Shown here piece by piece: positions 50,793-58,849 of a stretch of 64,000 nucleotides of DNA. The stretch lies in the NCBI RefSeq assembly GCF_001866665.1, contig NZ_MLYO01000024.1, positions 248,001 through 312,000 of the forward strand, read 5' to 3'. Numbering within the stretch: the first letter of the stretch is position 1; each line of letters opens with the position of its first letter. This DNA is from Streptomyces monashensis. Lineage in GTDB: Bacteria; Actinomycetota; Actinomycetes; Streptomycetales; Streptomycetaceae. The notes beneath the pieces are model-generated. The model did no database searches, was not told the origin of the DNA, and was given only the letters and a program-made list of their open reading frames with translations. A program made the position numbers and the translations under genes.

Positions 50793-51587
50793 ATGACCGC
50801 CATGCCGACACATCGTTCTTTCGAGGACCTCGTGGCCGAAGGGGCCGCCGTGCCGACCGAGGGCTGGGACTTCTCGTGGTTCGAGGGGCGAGCCACCGAG
50901 GAGCGGCCTTCGTGGGGGTACGCCGTGCTGGCGGGGGAGCGGCTGGCCCGGGCGGAGGCGGTGCTCGACATCCAGACCGGAGGCGGTGAGGTGCTGGACT
51001 TCGCGCTGGGCCGCGCCGAGCCGGCCCGGCCCGTGCTGGTCGCCGCCACGGAGGGCTGGCCGCCGAACGTCGCCAAGGCCACCGCGCTGCTGCGGCCGCG
51101 CGGCGCGGTGGTCGTCGCCGCCCCGGACGACGCGCCGCTGCCGTTCGCCGACGGGGCCTTCGACCTGGTGCTCAGCCGGCATCCGGTGCGCCCGTACTGG
51201 GACGAGATCGCCCGGGTGCTGCGCCCCGGCGGCGCGTATCTCGCCCAGCACGTCGGGCCGGCCAGCGTCTTCGAGCTCGTCGAGTACTTCCTCGGGCCGC
51301 TGCCCGCCGAGGTGCGCGCCGGCCGGGACCCCGAGCGGGAGCGGGCCGAGGCCGAGGCGGCCGGCCTGGACGTCGTCGGGCTGCGCGCGGAGAGGCTGCG
51401 GACGGAGTTCCACGACATCGCCGCCGTCGTCCACTTCCTGCGCAAGGTGGTGTGGATGGTCCCGGGCTTCACGGTGGCGGCGTACGAGCCCCAACTCCGC
51501 GCGCTGCACGAGCGCATCGGGCAAGAGGGGCCCTTCGTGGCGCACAGCACCCGGCATCTCTTCGATGCCCGCAAGCCAGTCCGCTGA
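50793..51587 (+). CDS. SAM-dependent methyltransferase (class I)
   Basis: This 264-residue methyltransferase has a Rossmann-type SAM site: VLDIQTGGGEVLDFALG (motif I), VAATEGWPPNVAKA (the acidic loop), LPFADGAFDLVLSRHPV (motif II/III) and ARVLRPGGAYLAQHVG (post-motif III). It resembles UbiE/Methyltransf_11 enzymes of unknown substrate. ATG 50793 is the first in-frame start. A 900-base gene-free region follows. Confidence 0.85.
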   Translation: MTAMPTHRSFEDLVAEGAAVPTEGWDFSWFEGRATEERPSWGYAVLAGERLARAEAVLDIQTGGGEVLDFALGRAEPARPVLVAATEGWPPNVAKATALLRPRGAVVVAAPDDAPLPFADGAFDLVLSRHPVRPYWDEIARVLRPGGAYLAQHVGPASVFELVEYFLGPLPAEVRAGRDPERERAEAEAAGLDVVGLRAERLRTEFHDIAAVVHFLRKVVWMVPGFTVAAYEPQLRALHERIGQEGPFVAHSTRHLFDARKPVR

Positions 51588-52085
51588 CGGTCCGAGGGAC
51601 GCTCCGAGGACGGTACGCGGACGGGTGGGACAGACAGGGGAAACGGGGTGGAAACGGGCGTGGTTCAGGCGTGATTCACCCGGGGTTTCCTCATTGTTAT
51701 GCGCTCGGGTTCACATCCGCCCCACACGTCACGTAAGTTCAGACCAAGGTAATTCGCGTGAGCAAAGCTGCGCGGCCGGTACCGCGCAGTGGAGGGGGCT
51801 GCGCGGTGCCGTGAGCCCGTCGGGTCTCCGTGTGGCGCCGTGGCGGAACCGTCAAGTCGTCGTTCGCGGGCCGGGTAGCCCGTCGGGGGGACCCGCGGGC
51901 AACTCACCGCAGAGTCCGCAAGATGGCTCAAACCTCATGAATTCTTCCGAATGCCTTCGTGGCCGACCGGTTTTCCCTGGGATTCCGCTGTGAACCAGCC
52001 ATGAGCCACCCCTGAATCCAGGCTTCCGCGATCGTCGGGGCGTCGCCGGATGATTCCGGAGAGTAGTTGTTCCACGCCGATGCAC
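51588..52085. other. Long intergenic region without an evident gene
   Basis: About 500 bases follow the methyltransferase stop. Frames on both strands look like composition shadows. The stretch near 51695-51765 is AT-richer than its surroundings and could hold promoters. No terminator with a clear stem was found for the methyltransferase gene. The structured RNA candidate lies at the right edge. Confidence 0.4.
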
Positions 52086-52166
52086 CCACCATCCCTTACG
52101 AAGGGTTATGGTGGAAACCCCCCCTCGGGCCGGTCCGTCTCCCCCCCACGGACCGGCCCGTTTTTT
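52086..52166 (+). ncRNA. Candidate C-rich small RNA ending in a U-tract terminator (6C-like?)
   Basis: Two hairpins stand in series. CCACCAT (52086-52092) pairs with ATGGTGG (52108-52114), and inside it CCCTT pairs with AAGGG around an ACG loop. Then a 13-base-pair stem (52126-52138 with 52148-52160) is followed by six T residues (52161-52166), an unusually canonical terminator for Streptomyces. Two runs of seven C occur, at 52118-52124 between the hairpins and at 52141-52147 in the second loop. Runs of C in such positions define the actinobacterial 6C RNA class, which I recall but cannot compare here. It lies 320 bases before uppS and could also be a leader attenuator. Confidence 0.5.
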
Positions 52167-52267
52167 CTGTCCGCACTCCGGAACCGCTCGGCACCGGGCC
52201 GACGTCCCCATCAGGGAGGGCGCGGGGCTGTGTCCTGCATGCGGCCCCGCCGCATGGGTGCGAAGAA

Positions 52268-52353
52268 CCCACCGACCGCAGCCCACCGACCGCAGCCCAC
52301 CGACCCGCGGTCCACCGACCGCGGTCCGCCGATCCACAGCCCACGACCCCCAG
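52268..52353. repeat. Degenerate 14-base tandem repeats upstream of uppS
   Basis: Six tandem units follow CCCACCGACCGCAG: two exact copies (52268-52281, 52282-52295) and then four diverged ones. The unit is not a multiple of three and no open frame uses it, so it is non-coding. It may vary in copy number between strains. The 135 bases between it and uppS hold only the uppS ribosome site. Confidence 0.65.
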
Positions 52354-52488
52354 CCGACGACGAACCCGCACGAACCCCTCAGTCCCAAACCCCGGGCCGT
52401 GGCAAGCCCCGAGCACCGGTAGGCTCGACGCCTCAGGCGCCGCACGGCTCCGGCACCCACCTCTCCCGTCAATCCCCCGGAGGGCCAC

Positions 52489-53262
52489 GTGAACCTGCGC
52501 GACACCCTGCGCAGCCTGCTCGTCAGGCTCTACGCACGCCGGGTGGAGGGCCACCTGGACCACGATCAGGTGCCCAAGCACATCGGCGTCATCATGGACG
52601 GCAACCGCCGCTGGGCGAAGGCGTCCGGCTCGACCACCGTCCACGGCCACCGGGCCGGCGCCGAGAAGATCGAGGAGTTCCTCGGCTGGTGCACCGAGAC
52701 CGACGTCGAGGTCGTCACCCTCTGGCTGCTGTCCACGGACAACTTCGACCGGCCGCAGGACGAGCTCGTCCCCCTGCTCGGCATCATCGAGGGCGTCGTC
52801 CGCTCCCTCGCCGCCGACGGCCGCTGGCGGGTCCACCATGTGGGCGCGCTCGACCTGCTGCCGGGCGCAATGCAGCACACCCTGAAGGAGGCCGAGGAGG
52901 CCACCGCCCACGTCGACGGAATAGTGGTCAACGTGGCCATCGGCTACGGCGGCCGGCAGGAGATCGCCGACGCCGTGCGCTCCATGCTGCTCGACGCGCA
53001 CGACCGGGGCGTGGCGATGGACGACCTCGCCGAGTCCGTCGACGTCGACATGATCGGACGTCACCTCTACACCAGCGCGCAGCCCGACCCGGACCTCGTC
53101 ATCCGCACCAGCGGCGAGCAGCGGCTGTCCGGATTCATGCTCTGGCAGACCGCTCACTCGGAGTACTACTTCTGCGAGGTCTTCTGGCCGGCCTTCCGCA
53201 AGGTCGACTTCCTGCGCGCGCTGCGCGACTACGCCGCACGTCACCGCCGTTACGGCGGCTGA
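52489..53262 (+). CDS. uppS: Isoprenyl transferase (cis-prenyl diphosphate synthase)
   Basis: This 257-residue undecaprenyl-diphosphate-synthase family enzyme condenses isopentenyl diphosphate onto an allylic primer in the cis configuration to make the lipid carrier for wall and glycan synthesis. Motifs are HIGVIMDGNRRWA with catalytic Asp37, HRAGAEKI, TLWLLSTDNFDRP, and the C-terminal PDPDLVIRTSGEQRLSGF and FWPAFRK. GTG 52489 follows a good GGAGGG. Streptomyces usually have more than one such gene, so chain length is not assured. It is a single-gene unit with a terminator 12 bases on. Confidence 0.93.
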   Translation: MNLRDTLRSLLVRLYARRVEGHLDHDQVPKHIGVIMDGNRRWAKASGSTTVHGHRAGAEKIEEFLGWCTETDVEVVTLWLLSTDNFDRPQDELVPLLGIIEGVVRSLAADGRWRVHHVGALDLLPGAMQHTLKEAEEATAHVDGIVVNVAIGYGGRQEIADAVRSMLLDAHDRGVAMDDLAESVDVDMIGRHLYTSAQPDPDLVIRTSGEQRLSGFMLWQTAHSEYYFCEVFWPAFRKVDFLRALRDYAARHRRYGG

Positions 53263-53273
53263 CCTCCCGCCGC

Positions 53274-53303
53274 ACGCCCCGTCGCCGCCCGGTGACGGGG
53301 CGT
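53274..53303 (+). terminator. uppS terminator
   Basis: The 10-base-pair stem ACGCCCCGTC with GACGGGGCGT encloses a 10-base loop, just beyond the uppS stop. There is no U-run beyond TTGT. Confidence 0.65.
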
Positions 53304-53683
53304 TGTCGTGCGCCCCGGTTCAGAAGGACGCCACCAGGAGTTCACCGGCGCGCTGTTGGCCGCATTTGCATGGCGGCGCATGTTCAAGGGCATAAGCCAG
53401 ACAGGTTGACGCCCGAACCACGGGCGTCGGATCTCAGCGGGCGGCACGGGGCCGTCCGCCCGGGAGGCCCTTTGCACCAGCCCGACCGTGCGGTCACTGC
53501 ACGGAAGCAGCCGCGGAGGGCCGGTCCTCGGCCCGCCGCGCGCGAGGGCCGGCGGCCGGCCTGGTCCCTGCCCGTCCTCCCGGACGGGGCTTTCCCGCCC
53601 TTGTCGGCGGGTTTTTCCCCACCCTCCCGGCCCAGTTTCCACCTCGTCGCTCCCCGACCTCATCCGAGGGGGTACGTCCTTCC
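53304..53683 (+). promoter_or_regulatory. Long phoH leader with a terminator near its end
   Basis: No gene is seen in these 380 bases. A small hairpin GACGCCCG/CGGGCGTC is at 53408-53428. At 53571-53588 CCCGTCC pairs with GGACGGG. Immediately after, CCCGCC (53594-53599) pairs with GGCGGG (53606-53611) followed by five T (53612-53616), a classic intrinsic terminator. It stands 67 bases before phoH, and uppS already has its own terminator, so attenuation of phoH is plausible; read-through from upstream is the alternative explanation. Confidence 0.45.
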
Positions 53684-55009
53684 GTGGTGACCAGCACAAA
53701 GCGCCACAAGCCAGACCGGCGCACCTATGTTCTCGACACCAGCGTCCTGCTGGCCGACCCGAACGCCCTGACCCGCTTCGACGAGCACGAGGTCGTGCTC
53801 CCGATCGTCGTGGTCACGGAGCTGGAGGCCAAGAGGCACCATCCTGAGCTCGGCTACTTCGCCCGGCAGGCCCTGCGCCTGCTGGACGACTACCGGGTGA
53901 AGAACGGCCGCCTCGACGCCCCCATCCCGATCGGGGAACTCGGCGGGACCGTACGGGTCGAGCTCAACCACTCGGACCCCAGCGTGCTGCCCAGCGGCTA
54001 CCGCCTGGGGGACAACGACTCCCGCATCCTCGCGGTGGCCCGCAACCTACAGGCCGAGGGGTACGACGTCACCGTCGTGTCGAAGGACCTGCCGCTCCGG
54101 ATCAAGGCCTCGTCCGTGGGCCTCCTCGCCGAGGAGTACCGCGCCGAACTCGCCATCACGGAGAACTCCGGCTGGACGGGGATGTCCGAACTCACCCTGC
54201 CGGGCGAGCAGGTGGACGTCCTCTTCGAGGAAGGGCACGTGTACGTCCCGGAGGCCGCCGACCTCCCGGTGCACACCGGCCTGACCATCCAGTCGGAGCG
54301 CGGCAAGGCGCTCGGCCGGGTCACCGCCGAGGGCAACGTCCGCCTGGTGCGCGGCGACCGCGAGGCGTTCGGCATCAAGGGCCGCAGCGCCGAGCAGCGC
54401 ATCGCGCTCGACCTGCTGCTCGACCCGGACGTCGGCATCGTCTCGATGGGCGGCCGGGCCGGCACCGGCAAGTCGGCGCTGGCGCTGTGCGCGGGCCTGG
54501 AGGCGGTCCTGGAGCGCCGTCAGCACCAGAAGGTGATGGTCTTCCGGCCGCTGTACGCGGTCGGCGGCCAGGAGTTGGGCTATCTGCCCGGCACCGAGGC
54601 GGAGAAGATGAGCCCGTGGGCGCAGGCCGTCTTCGACACGCTGTCGGCGGTCACCAGCCGTGAGGTCATCGAGGAGGTCACCGCGCGCGGCATGCTGGAA
54701 GTGCTGCCGCTCACCCACATCCGGGGTCGCTCGCTGCACGACGCGTTCGTGATCGTCGACGAGGCGCAGTCGCTCGAACGGAACGTCCTGCTGACCGTTC
54801 TGTCCCGGATCGGCGCCAATTCACGGGTCGTTCTCACCCATGACGTGGCACAACGGGACAATCTGCGGGTCGGCCGCTACGACGGTGTCGTCGCCGTCGT
54901 GGAGAAGCTGAAGGGGCACCCGCTGTTCGCCCATGTCACGCTGACGCGGTCCGAGAGGTCCCAGATCGCGGCGCTTGTGACCGAAATGCTGGAGGAAGGT
55001 CACATCTGA
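53684..55009 (+). CDS. phoH: PhoH family ATPase with N-terminal PIN domain (PhoH2)
   Basis: This 441-residue PIN-PhoH fusion has an N-terminal PIN ribonuclease domain (about 14-150: YVLDTSVLLADPNAL, VVVTELEAKRHH, DNDSRILAVA, SKDLPLRIKA with its acidic residues) and a C-terminal PhoH NTPase. Walker A is GRAGTGKSALA, Walker B is AFVIVDEAQSLE, and later come SRIGANSRVVLTHD and the sensor Arg. Characterised mycobacterial PhoH2 proteins unwind and cleave RNA. GTG 53684 is supported by the nearby purine run. A terminator follows the stop. Confidence 0.93.
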   Translation: MVTSTKRHKPDRRTYVLDTSVLLADPNALTRFDEHEVVLPIVVVTELEAKRHHPELGYFARQALRLLDDYRVKNGRLDAPIPIGELGGTVRVELNHSDPSVLPSGYRLGDNDSRILAVARNLQAEGYDVTVVSKDLPLRIKASSVGLLAEEYRAELAITENSGWTGMSELTLPGEQVDVLFEEGHVYVPEAADLPVHTGLTIQSERGKALGRVTAEGNVRLVRGDREAFGIKGRSAEQRIALDLLLDPDVGIVSMGGRAGTGKSALALCAGLEAVLERRQHQKVMVFRPLYAVGGQELGYLPGTEAEKMSPWAQAVFDTLSAVTSREVIEEVTARGMLEVLPLTHIRGRSLHDAFVIVDEAQSLERNVLLTVLSRIGANSRVVLTHDVAQRDNLRVGRYDGVVAVVEKLKGHPLFAHVTLTRSERSQIAALVTEMLEEGHI

Positions 55010-55028
55010 CCCGTACCGCAGCGCAGTT

Positions 55029-55070
55029 GACGCCGTCCGGCAAAGGCCAAGAGCCTAGCCGGGCGGCGTC
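55029..55070 (+). terminator. phoH terminator
   Basis: GACGCCGTCCGGC (55029-55041) pairs with GCCGGGCGGCGTC (55058-55070) with one G-U wobble, 19 bases beyond the phoH stop. There is no U-run. Confidence 0.65.
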
Positions 55071-55188
55071 CCGGCTTGTGGAGCTTTCCGGAAATCCCCT
55101 GGGCCAAACGGGATGTGAGCTTTCACACGCAACACAGAATTGCCACCCGGTGGCCGGTTACGGCAGAGTCTCAGTCCTGTCAGGCCCC

Positions 55189-55298
55189 GCATACGACACA
55201 CCTGTACCCCCAGCGGTACAGCACCACAGAAGCATCACCAACTCCATAGAGCCCGTCGTATGCCGCCCGAGCACCACACGGCGCTCCCCCCGGGGGAG
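55189..55298 (+). promoter_or_regulatory. Structured upstream region of the transglycosylase gene
   Basis: GCATACGAC (55189-55197) pairs with GTCGTATGC (55255-55263). Inside, CTGTACC (55202-55208) pairs with GGTACAG (55215-55221), leaving a branched, cruciform-like fold. CTCCCCC/GGGGGAG follows at 55284-55298. The block lies 110 bases before the transglycosylase start, as a riboswitch or protein-bound leader would. Streptomyces wall-lytic genes can be under c-di-AMP (ydaO) riboswitches, but I could not match that consensus here. Confidence 0.45.
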
Positions 55299-55408
55299 TT
55301 GCCCACCGGGCCCGCGCCTCCCGTGACCCCGCAGTTGGGAGGCCAGTGCCAGGGGCACGATTGCGTCCGCCAGGGTCACCGAAGCGGGCGATGCTGGAAG
55401 GAAACCGT

Positions 55409-56116
55409 GTGAGCCGGATTTCGGTCCGGGGATTCGCAGTGGCTTCGGCCACCGCGGTCACCGCCGTCGGAAGCGTCGTCGGAGTTGCGTCGGGCAGCGT
55501 CGCGCAGAACAACAACAACGACGCCGAGTCGACGGCTGCCGACACCACGCTCCTCGCGGACATACCCGCGGGTCAGCAGGCCCAGGTCCAGACCGCGTCC
55601 CTGACGCAGCAGGCCGACGCCCAGGCCATCGCCGCGGACGCGAGCGCCAAGAAGGACGCCGAGGCAGCGGCCCGCAAGGCAGCCGCCGACACCGCGTACG
55701 CGAAGAAGGCGGCCGCCGAGAAAGCCGCGGAGGAAGCCAAGCAGCGCACCGAGGCGAAGGCCGCGGCCAGCCGCAGCAGCGACCCCAGCCTCGGCGACGG
55801 CAGCTTCCCCGTGCAGTCCTCCTACACGGTCGCGCAGGTCCAGGCCATCGCCCGGCAGATCGTGCCGGCCGGCCAGTACCAGTGCTTCAGCAACATCGTG
55901 ACCCGCGAGTCCACCTGGAACTACCAGGCGGTCAACGCCGCCTCCGGCGCCTACGGTCTGGTGCAGGCCCTGCCCGCCGGCAAGATGGCGTCCGCGGGCG
56001 CCGACTGGCGGACCAACCCGGCCACCCAGATCAAGTGGGGCCTGAGCTACATGAACGACCGGTACGGCAGCCCGTGCGACGCCTGGACCTACTGGCAGGC
56101 GAACGGCAACTACTGA
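55409..56116 (+). CDS. Secreted lytic transglycosylase-like (SLT) protein
   Basis: This 235-residue exported protein has a signal region (SRISVRGFAVASATAVTAVG), an Ala/Lys/Glu-rich coiled-coil stretch (about 75-125) and a C-terminal transglycosylase SLT-type domain with catalytic Glu in NIVTRESTWNYQAVN and the ASGAYGLVQALPAGKM motif. It ends DAWTYWQANGNY, typical of Streptomyces wall-lytic proteins. GTG 55409 has GGAAGG seven bases upstream; ATG 55391 is an in-frame alternative. It likely cleaves peptidoglycan glycan strands during growth or resuscitation. Confidence 0.88.
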   Translation: MSRISVRGFAVASATAVTAVGSVVGVASGSVAQNNNNDAESTAADTTLLADIPAGQQAQVQTASLTQQADAQAIAADASAKKDAEAAARKAAADTAYAKKAAAEKAAEEAKQRTEAKAAASRSSDPSLGDGSFPVQSSYTVAQVQAIARQIVPAGQYQCFSNIVTRESTWNYQAVNAASGAYGLVQALPAGKMASAGADWRTNPATQIKWGLSYMNDRYGSPCDAWTYWQANGNY

Positions 56117-56142
56117 GTCCGGCCGCGGCTCTCAACCTCGCG

Positions 56143-56173
56143 AAGCCCCTCCCCGTCCTCAGGGGAGGGGCTT
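56143..56173 (+). terminator. Terminator after the transglycosylase gene
   Basis: The 12-base-pair perfect stem AAGCCCCTCCCC with GGGGAGGGGCTT encloses a 7-base loop and is followed by TTC. It stands 26 bases beyond the stop. Confidence 0.8.
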
Positions 56174-56255
56174 TCGCCCTGTACGGTCTACCCGGATACC
56201 TCCTGGGGGAGGAGAGGTGGCGAACACGCGGGGACGCGGGGGAAGAGGACGGATC

Positions 56256-57599
56256 ATGTCGCGAGTGCCTGGGTGGCTCGGCAAGCTCGGTGCCGGCCTC
56301 ACCGAGATGAGCGAGCGCCTGGACGAGCGCCGCGCGGAGGTGGAGCAGGAGAGCGACCCGCTCGCCGTGCCCGAGCCTGCGGCTCCCGCCCCGGCCGCCG
56401 GGACCCCGGCCCCGGTCGCCGACCCCCTGCCCCCGGTCGGCCCCTCCGCACCGCCGGCCGGCCCCCGCCCCGACCCGGCCCTGGCCGTCCCCTGGGGCGT
56501 ACGCGTCGCCGCCGAGGCGGGCTGGCGGCTGCTGGTCCTCGCCGGGACCGTCTGGGTGCTGATCCAGGTCATCAGCGCGGTCCAGCTGGTGGTGTTCGCC
56601 TTCGTCATCGCCCTGCTCGTCACCGCGCTGCTGCAGCCGACGGTCGCCCGGCTGACCCGCCGCGGAGTGCCGCGCGGACCGGCCACCGCGCTCACCGCCA
56701 TCAGCGGGTTCGTCGTCATAGGGCTGATGGCCTGGTTCGTGACCTGGCAGGTCATGGAGAACATCGACACGCTCTCCAGCCAGATCCAGTCCGGCATCGA
56801 CGACCTGCGCAACTGGCTGCTGAAGAGTCCCTTCCACGTCACCGACAAGCAGATCAACCAGATCGCCAAGAACCTGCGCGAGGCGATCGGCGCCAACACC
56901 GACCAGATAACGTCCGCCGGTCTGGAGGGCGTTCAGGTCATCGTCGACTTCCTCACCGGCCTGCTGCTGGTGTTCTTCTCGACGCTGTTCCTGCTCTACG
57001 ACGGCAAGCGCATCTGGGAGTGGTTCCTGAAGCTCGTGCCCGCCGCCGCCCGCCCGGGCGTGGCCGGCGCCGGCCCGCGCGCCTGGCGCACCCTGACCGC
57101 GTACGTCCGCGGCACGGTCCTGGTCGCCCTCATCGACGCCACCTTCATCGGTATCGGCATCTACTTCCTCAACGTGCCGATGGCCGTCCCGCTGGCCGTC
57201 TTCATCTTCCTGTTCTCGTTCATCCCGCTCGTCGGCGCCGTGGCCTCCGGCGCCCTCGCGGTGATCGTGGCCCTGGTCACCCAGGGCGTCTTCACCGCGG
57301 TCATGACCCTCGTCGTCGTCCTCGCCGTGCAGCAGATCGAGGGTCACGTCCTCCAGCCGTTCATCCTCGGCCGCGCGGTCCGCGTCCACCCGCTGGCGGT
57401 GGTCCTCGCGGTCGCGGCCGGCGGCATGGTGGCCGGCATCGGCGGCGCCGTGGTGGCCGTACCGCTGGTCGCGGTGACGAACACGGTGGTCGGATATCTG
57501 AAGCAGTACTCGGAAGAGCTGCAACAGCAGAAGGCTCCCGCCCCGCCCGCGCCCGCGTCGGAGCCGGAGAACGCCGAAGACCCCGTCCACGCGGAGTGA
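56256..57599 (+). CDS. AI-2E family transporter (PerM-like)
   Basis: This 447-residue AI-2E/PerM family membrane protein has a Pro/Ala-rich cytoplasmic N-terminus (about 30-95) and eight hydrophobic segments, with a helical insertion between segments 3 and 4 (IDTLSSQIQSGIDDLRNWLL). Family motifs include FFSTLFLLYDGKRIWEW and IPLVGAVASGALAVIVAL, plus QQIEGHVLQPFILGRAV near the end. Members export small molecules or act as Na+/H+ antiporters; autoinducer transport is only one proposed role. ATG 56256 follows GAGGA; GTG 56217 is a less likely start. Confidence 0.9.
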   Translation: MSRVPGWLGKLGAGLTEMSERLDERRAEVEQESDPLAVPEPAAPAPAAGTPAPVADPLPPVGPSAPPAGPRPDPALAVPWGVRVAAEAGWRLLVLAGTVWVLIQVISAVQLVVFAFVIALLVTALLQPTVARLTRRGVPRGPATALTAISGFVVIGLMAWFVTWQVMENIDTLSSQIQSGIDDLRNWLLKSPFHVTDKQINQIAKNLREAIGANTDQITSAGLEGVQVIVDFLTGLLLVFFSTLFLLYDGKRIWEWFLKLVPAAARPGVAGAGPRAWRTLTAYVRGTVLVALIDATFIGIGIYFLNVPMAVPLAVFIFLFSFIPLVGAVASGALAVIVALVTQGVFTAVMTLVVVLAVQQIEGHVLQPFILGRAVRVHPLAVVLAVAAGGMVAGIGGAVVAVPLVAVTNTVVGYLKQYSEELQQQKAPAPPAPASEPENAEDPVHAE

Positions 57600-57621
57600 A
57601 CGGGGCCCTCGGACAGCGGCC

Positions 57622-58155
57622 TTACTCGGCGAGGACCGCCTCGGCCTCCAGCGTGACGCCCACGGCCTGAACCACGGAGGCGATCTTGAACGCCTCCTGG
57701 ATCACGTCGCGCTCCACGCCGGCCTTGCGCAGGACCTGCTCGTGCGAGTCCAGGCACATGCCGCAGCCGTTGATCGCGGAGACCGCGAACGACCACAGCT
57801 CGAAGTCGACCTTGTCCACGCCCGGGTTGCCGATGACGTTCATCCGCAGGCCCGCGCGCAGGGTGCCGTACTCGTGGTCGGACAGCAGGTGACGCGTGCG
57901 GTAGAAGACGTTGTTCATCGCCATGATGGCGGCGGCCGACTTGGCGGCCTGGTACGCCTCTGGCGTGAGGTTCGCCTTCGCCTCCGGCTCCAGCTCACGC
58001 AGCACGATCGGGGACCGGGAGGCGATGGCGGTCGCCAGCACCGTGCCCCACAGCTGCTGCGCCGGGAGGTCGGAGTTGCCGATGACCGAGCCCAGGTTGA
58101 GCTTCAGGTCCTTGGCGTAGTCCGGGACGCGGGACTTCAGCGAGTCGAGCGACAT
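57622..58155 (-). CDS. ahpD: Alkyl hydroperoxide reductase AhpD
   Basis: This 177-residue AhpD has the CxxC redox pair Cys131/Cys134 in NGCGMCLDSHEQ and the helical carboxymuconolactone-decarboxylase-like fold. AhpD passes electrons to AhpC in actinobacteria. It follows ahpC, three bases after its stop, in one operon. Length and motif position match the mycobacterial protein. It is expected to be induced with ahpC by OxyR under peroxide stress. Confidence 0.96.
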   Translation of the reverse strand: MSLDSLKSRVPDYAKDLKLNLGSVIGNSDLPAQQLWGTVLATAIASRSPIVLRELEPEAKANLTPEAYQAAKSAAAIMAMNNVFYRTRHLLSDHEYGTLRAGLRMNVIGNPGVDKVDFELWSFAVSAINGCGMCLDSHEQVLRKAGVERDVIQEAFKIASVVQAVGVTLEAEAVLAE

Positions 58156-58158
58156 GGG

Positions 58159-58713
58159 TCACTCACCGGCCAGCAGCGCGACCGGGTCCAGGGTGTCCTC
58201 GCCCTTGCTCCAGTTGCACGGGCACAGCTCGTCGGTCTGCAGGGCGTCCAGGACCCGCAGGACCTCCTTGGGGTTACGGCCCACGGAACCGGCGGTGACC
58301 ATGGTGAACTGGATCTCGCGGTTCGGGTCGACGATGAAGACGGCGCGCTGCGCGAAGCCGTCCTCGCCCTCGATGCCCAGGTCGCGCATCAGCTCGTGCT
58401 TGGAGTCGGCCAGCATCGGGAACGGCAGGTCGGTCAGGTCCGGGTGGTCCTTGCGCCAGGCGTGGTGCACGAACTCGGAGTCACCGGAGAAGCCGAGGAT
58501 CTGGGCGTCACGGTCGGCGAACTCGTCGTTCAGCTTCCCGAACGCGGCGATCTCGGTCGGGCAGACGAAGGTGAAGTCCTTCGGCCAGGCGAAGACGACC
58601 AGCCACTTGCCCTCGTAGGACTTGTGGTGGATCTGCTCGAACTCCTTGCCCTTCTCCAGCGAGACGCAGGCGGTCAGTTCGAACTCGGGGAACTTGTCAC
58701 CGACAGTGAGCAC
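58159..58713 (-). CDS. ahpC: Alkyl hydroperoxide reductase AhpC (peroxiredoxin)
   Basis: This 184-residue two-Cys peroxiredoxin reduces hydrogen peroxide and organic peroxides. Peroxidatic Cys51 is in DFTFVCPTEIAAF, and resolving cysteines lie in DELCPCNW near the C-terminus. GTG 58713 follows GGAGA; a longer frame upstream crosses the promoter region. It is first in the ahpC-ahpD operon, divergent from oxyR. Confidence 0.96.
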   Translation of the reverse strand: MLTVGDKFPEFELTACVSLEKGKEFEQIHHKSYEGKWLVVFAWPKDFTFVCPTEIAAFGKLNDEFADRDAQILGFSGDSEFVHHAWRKDHPDLTDLPFPMLADSKHELMRDLGIEGEDGFAQRAVFIVDPNREIQFTMVTAGSVGRNPKEVLRVLDALQTDELCPCNWSKGEDTLDPVALLAGE

Positions 58714-58849
58714 ACGCTCTCCTTGCAGCGAAGAAACACCCCTTTTGAGGGAGTTTCCCGTGGTGGGTTGGACGCTGCTGATCGTGGCACAGGGTGCATT
58801 GATTAGTGAAATAGCTACACTTGGTCTTGTTGATCGGAGGTAGTTATCA
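58714..58849. promoter_or_regulatory. ahpC-oxyR divergent promoter region
   Basis: This 136-base intergenic DNA is AT-richer near 58795-58848 (GATTAGTGAAATAGCTACAC). It contains ATAG/CTA half-sites of the kind OxyR tetramers recognise. In Streptomyces, oxidised OxyR activates ahpCD and oxyR from this interval. GGAGG at 58837-58841 serves the oxyR GTG. Confidence 0.55.

Noticed and set aside
52268..52353. Tandem repeats considered as a CRISPR array
   Set aside because: Units are contiguous 14-mers with no spacers and no cas genes nearby.
51852..52505. 217-residue minus-strand frame before uppS
   Set aside because: Crosses the structured RNA and tandem repeats; no conserved content and no ribosome site.
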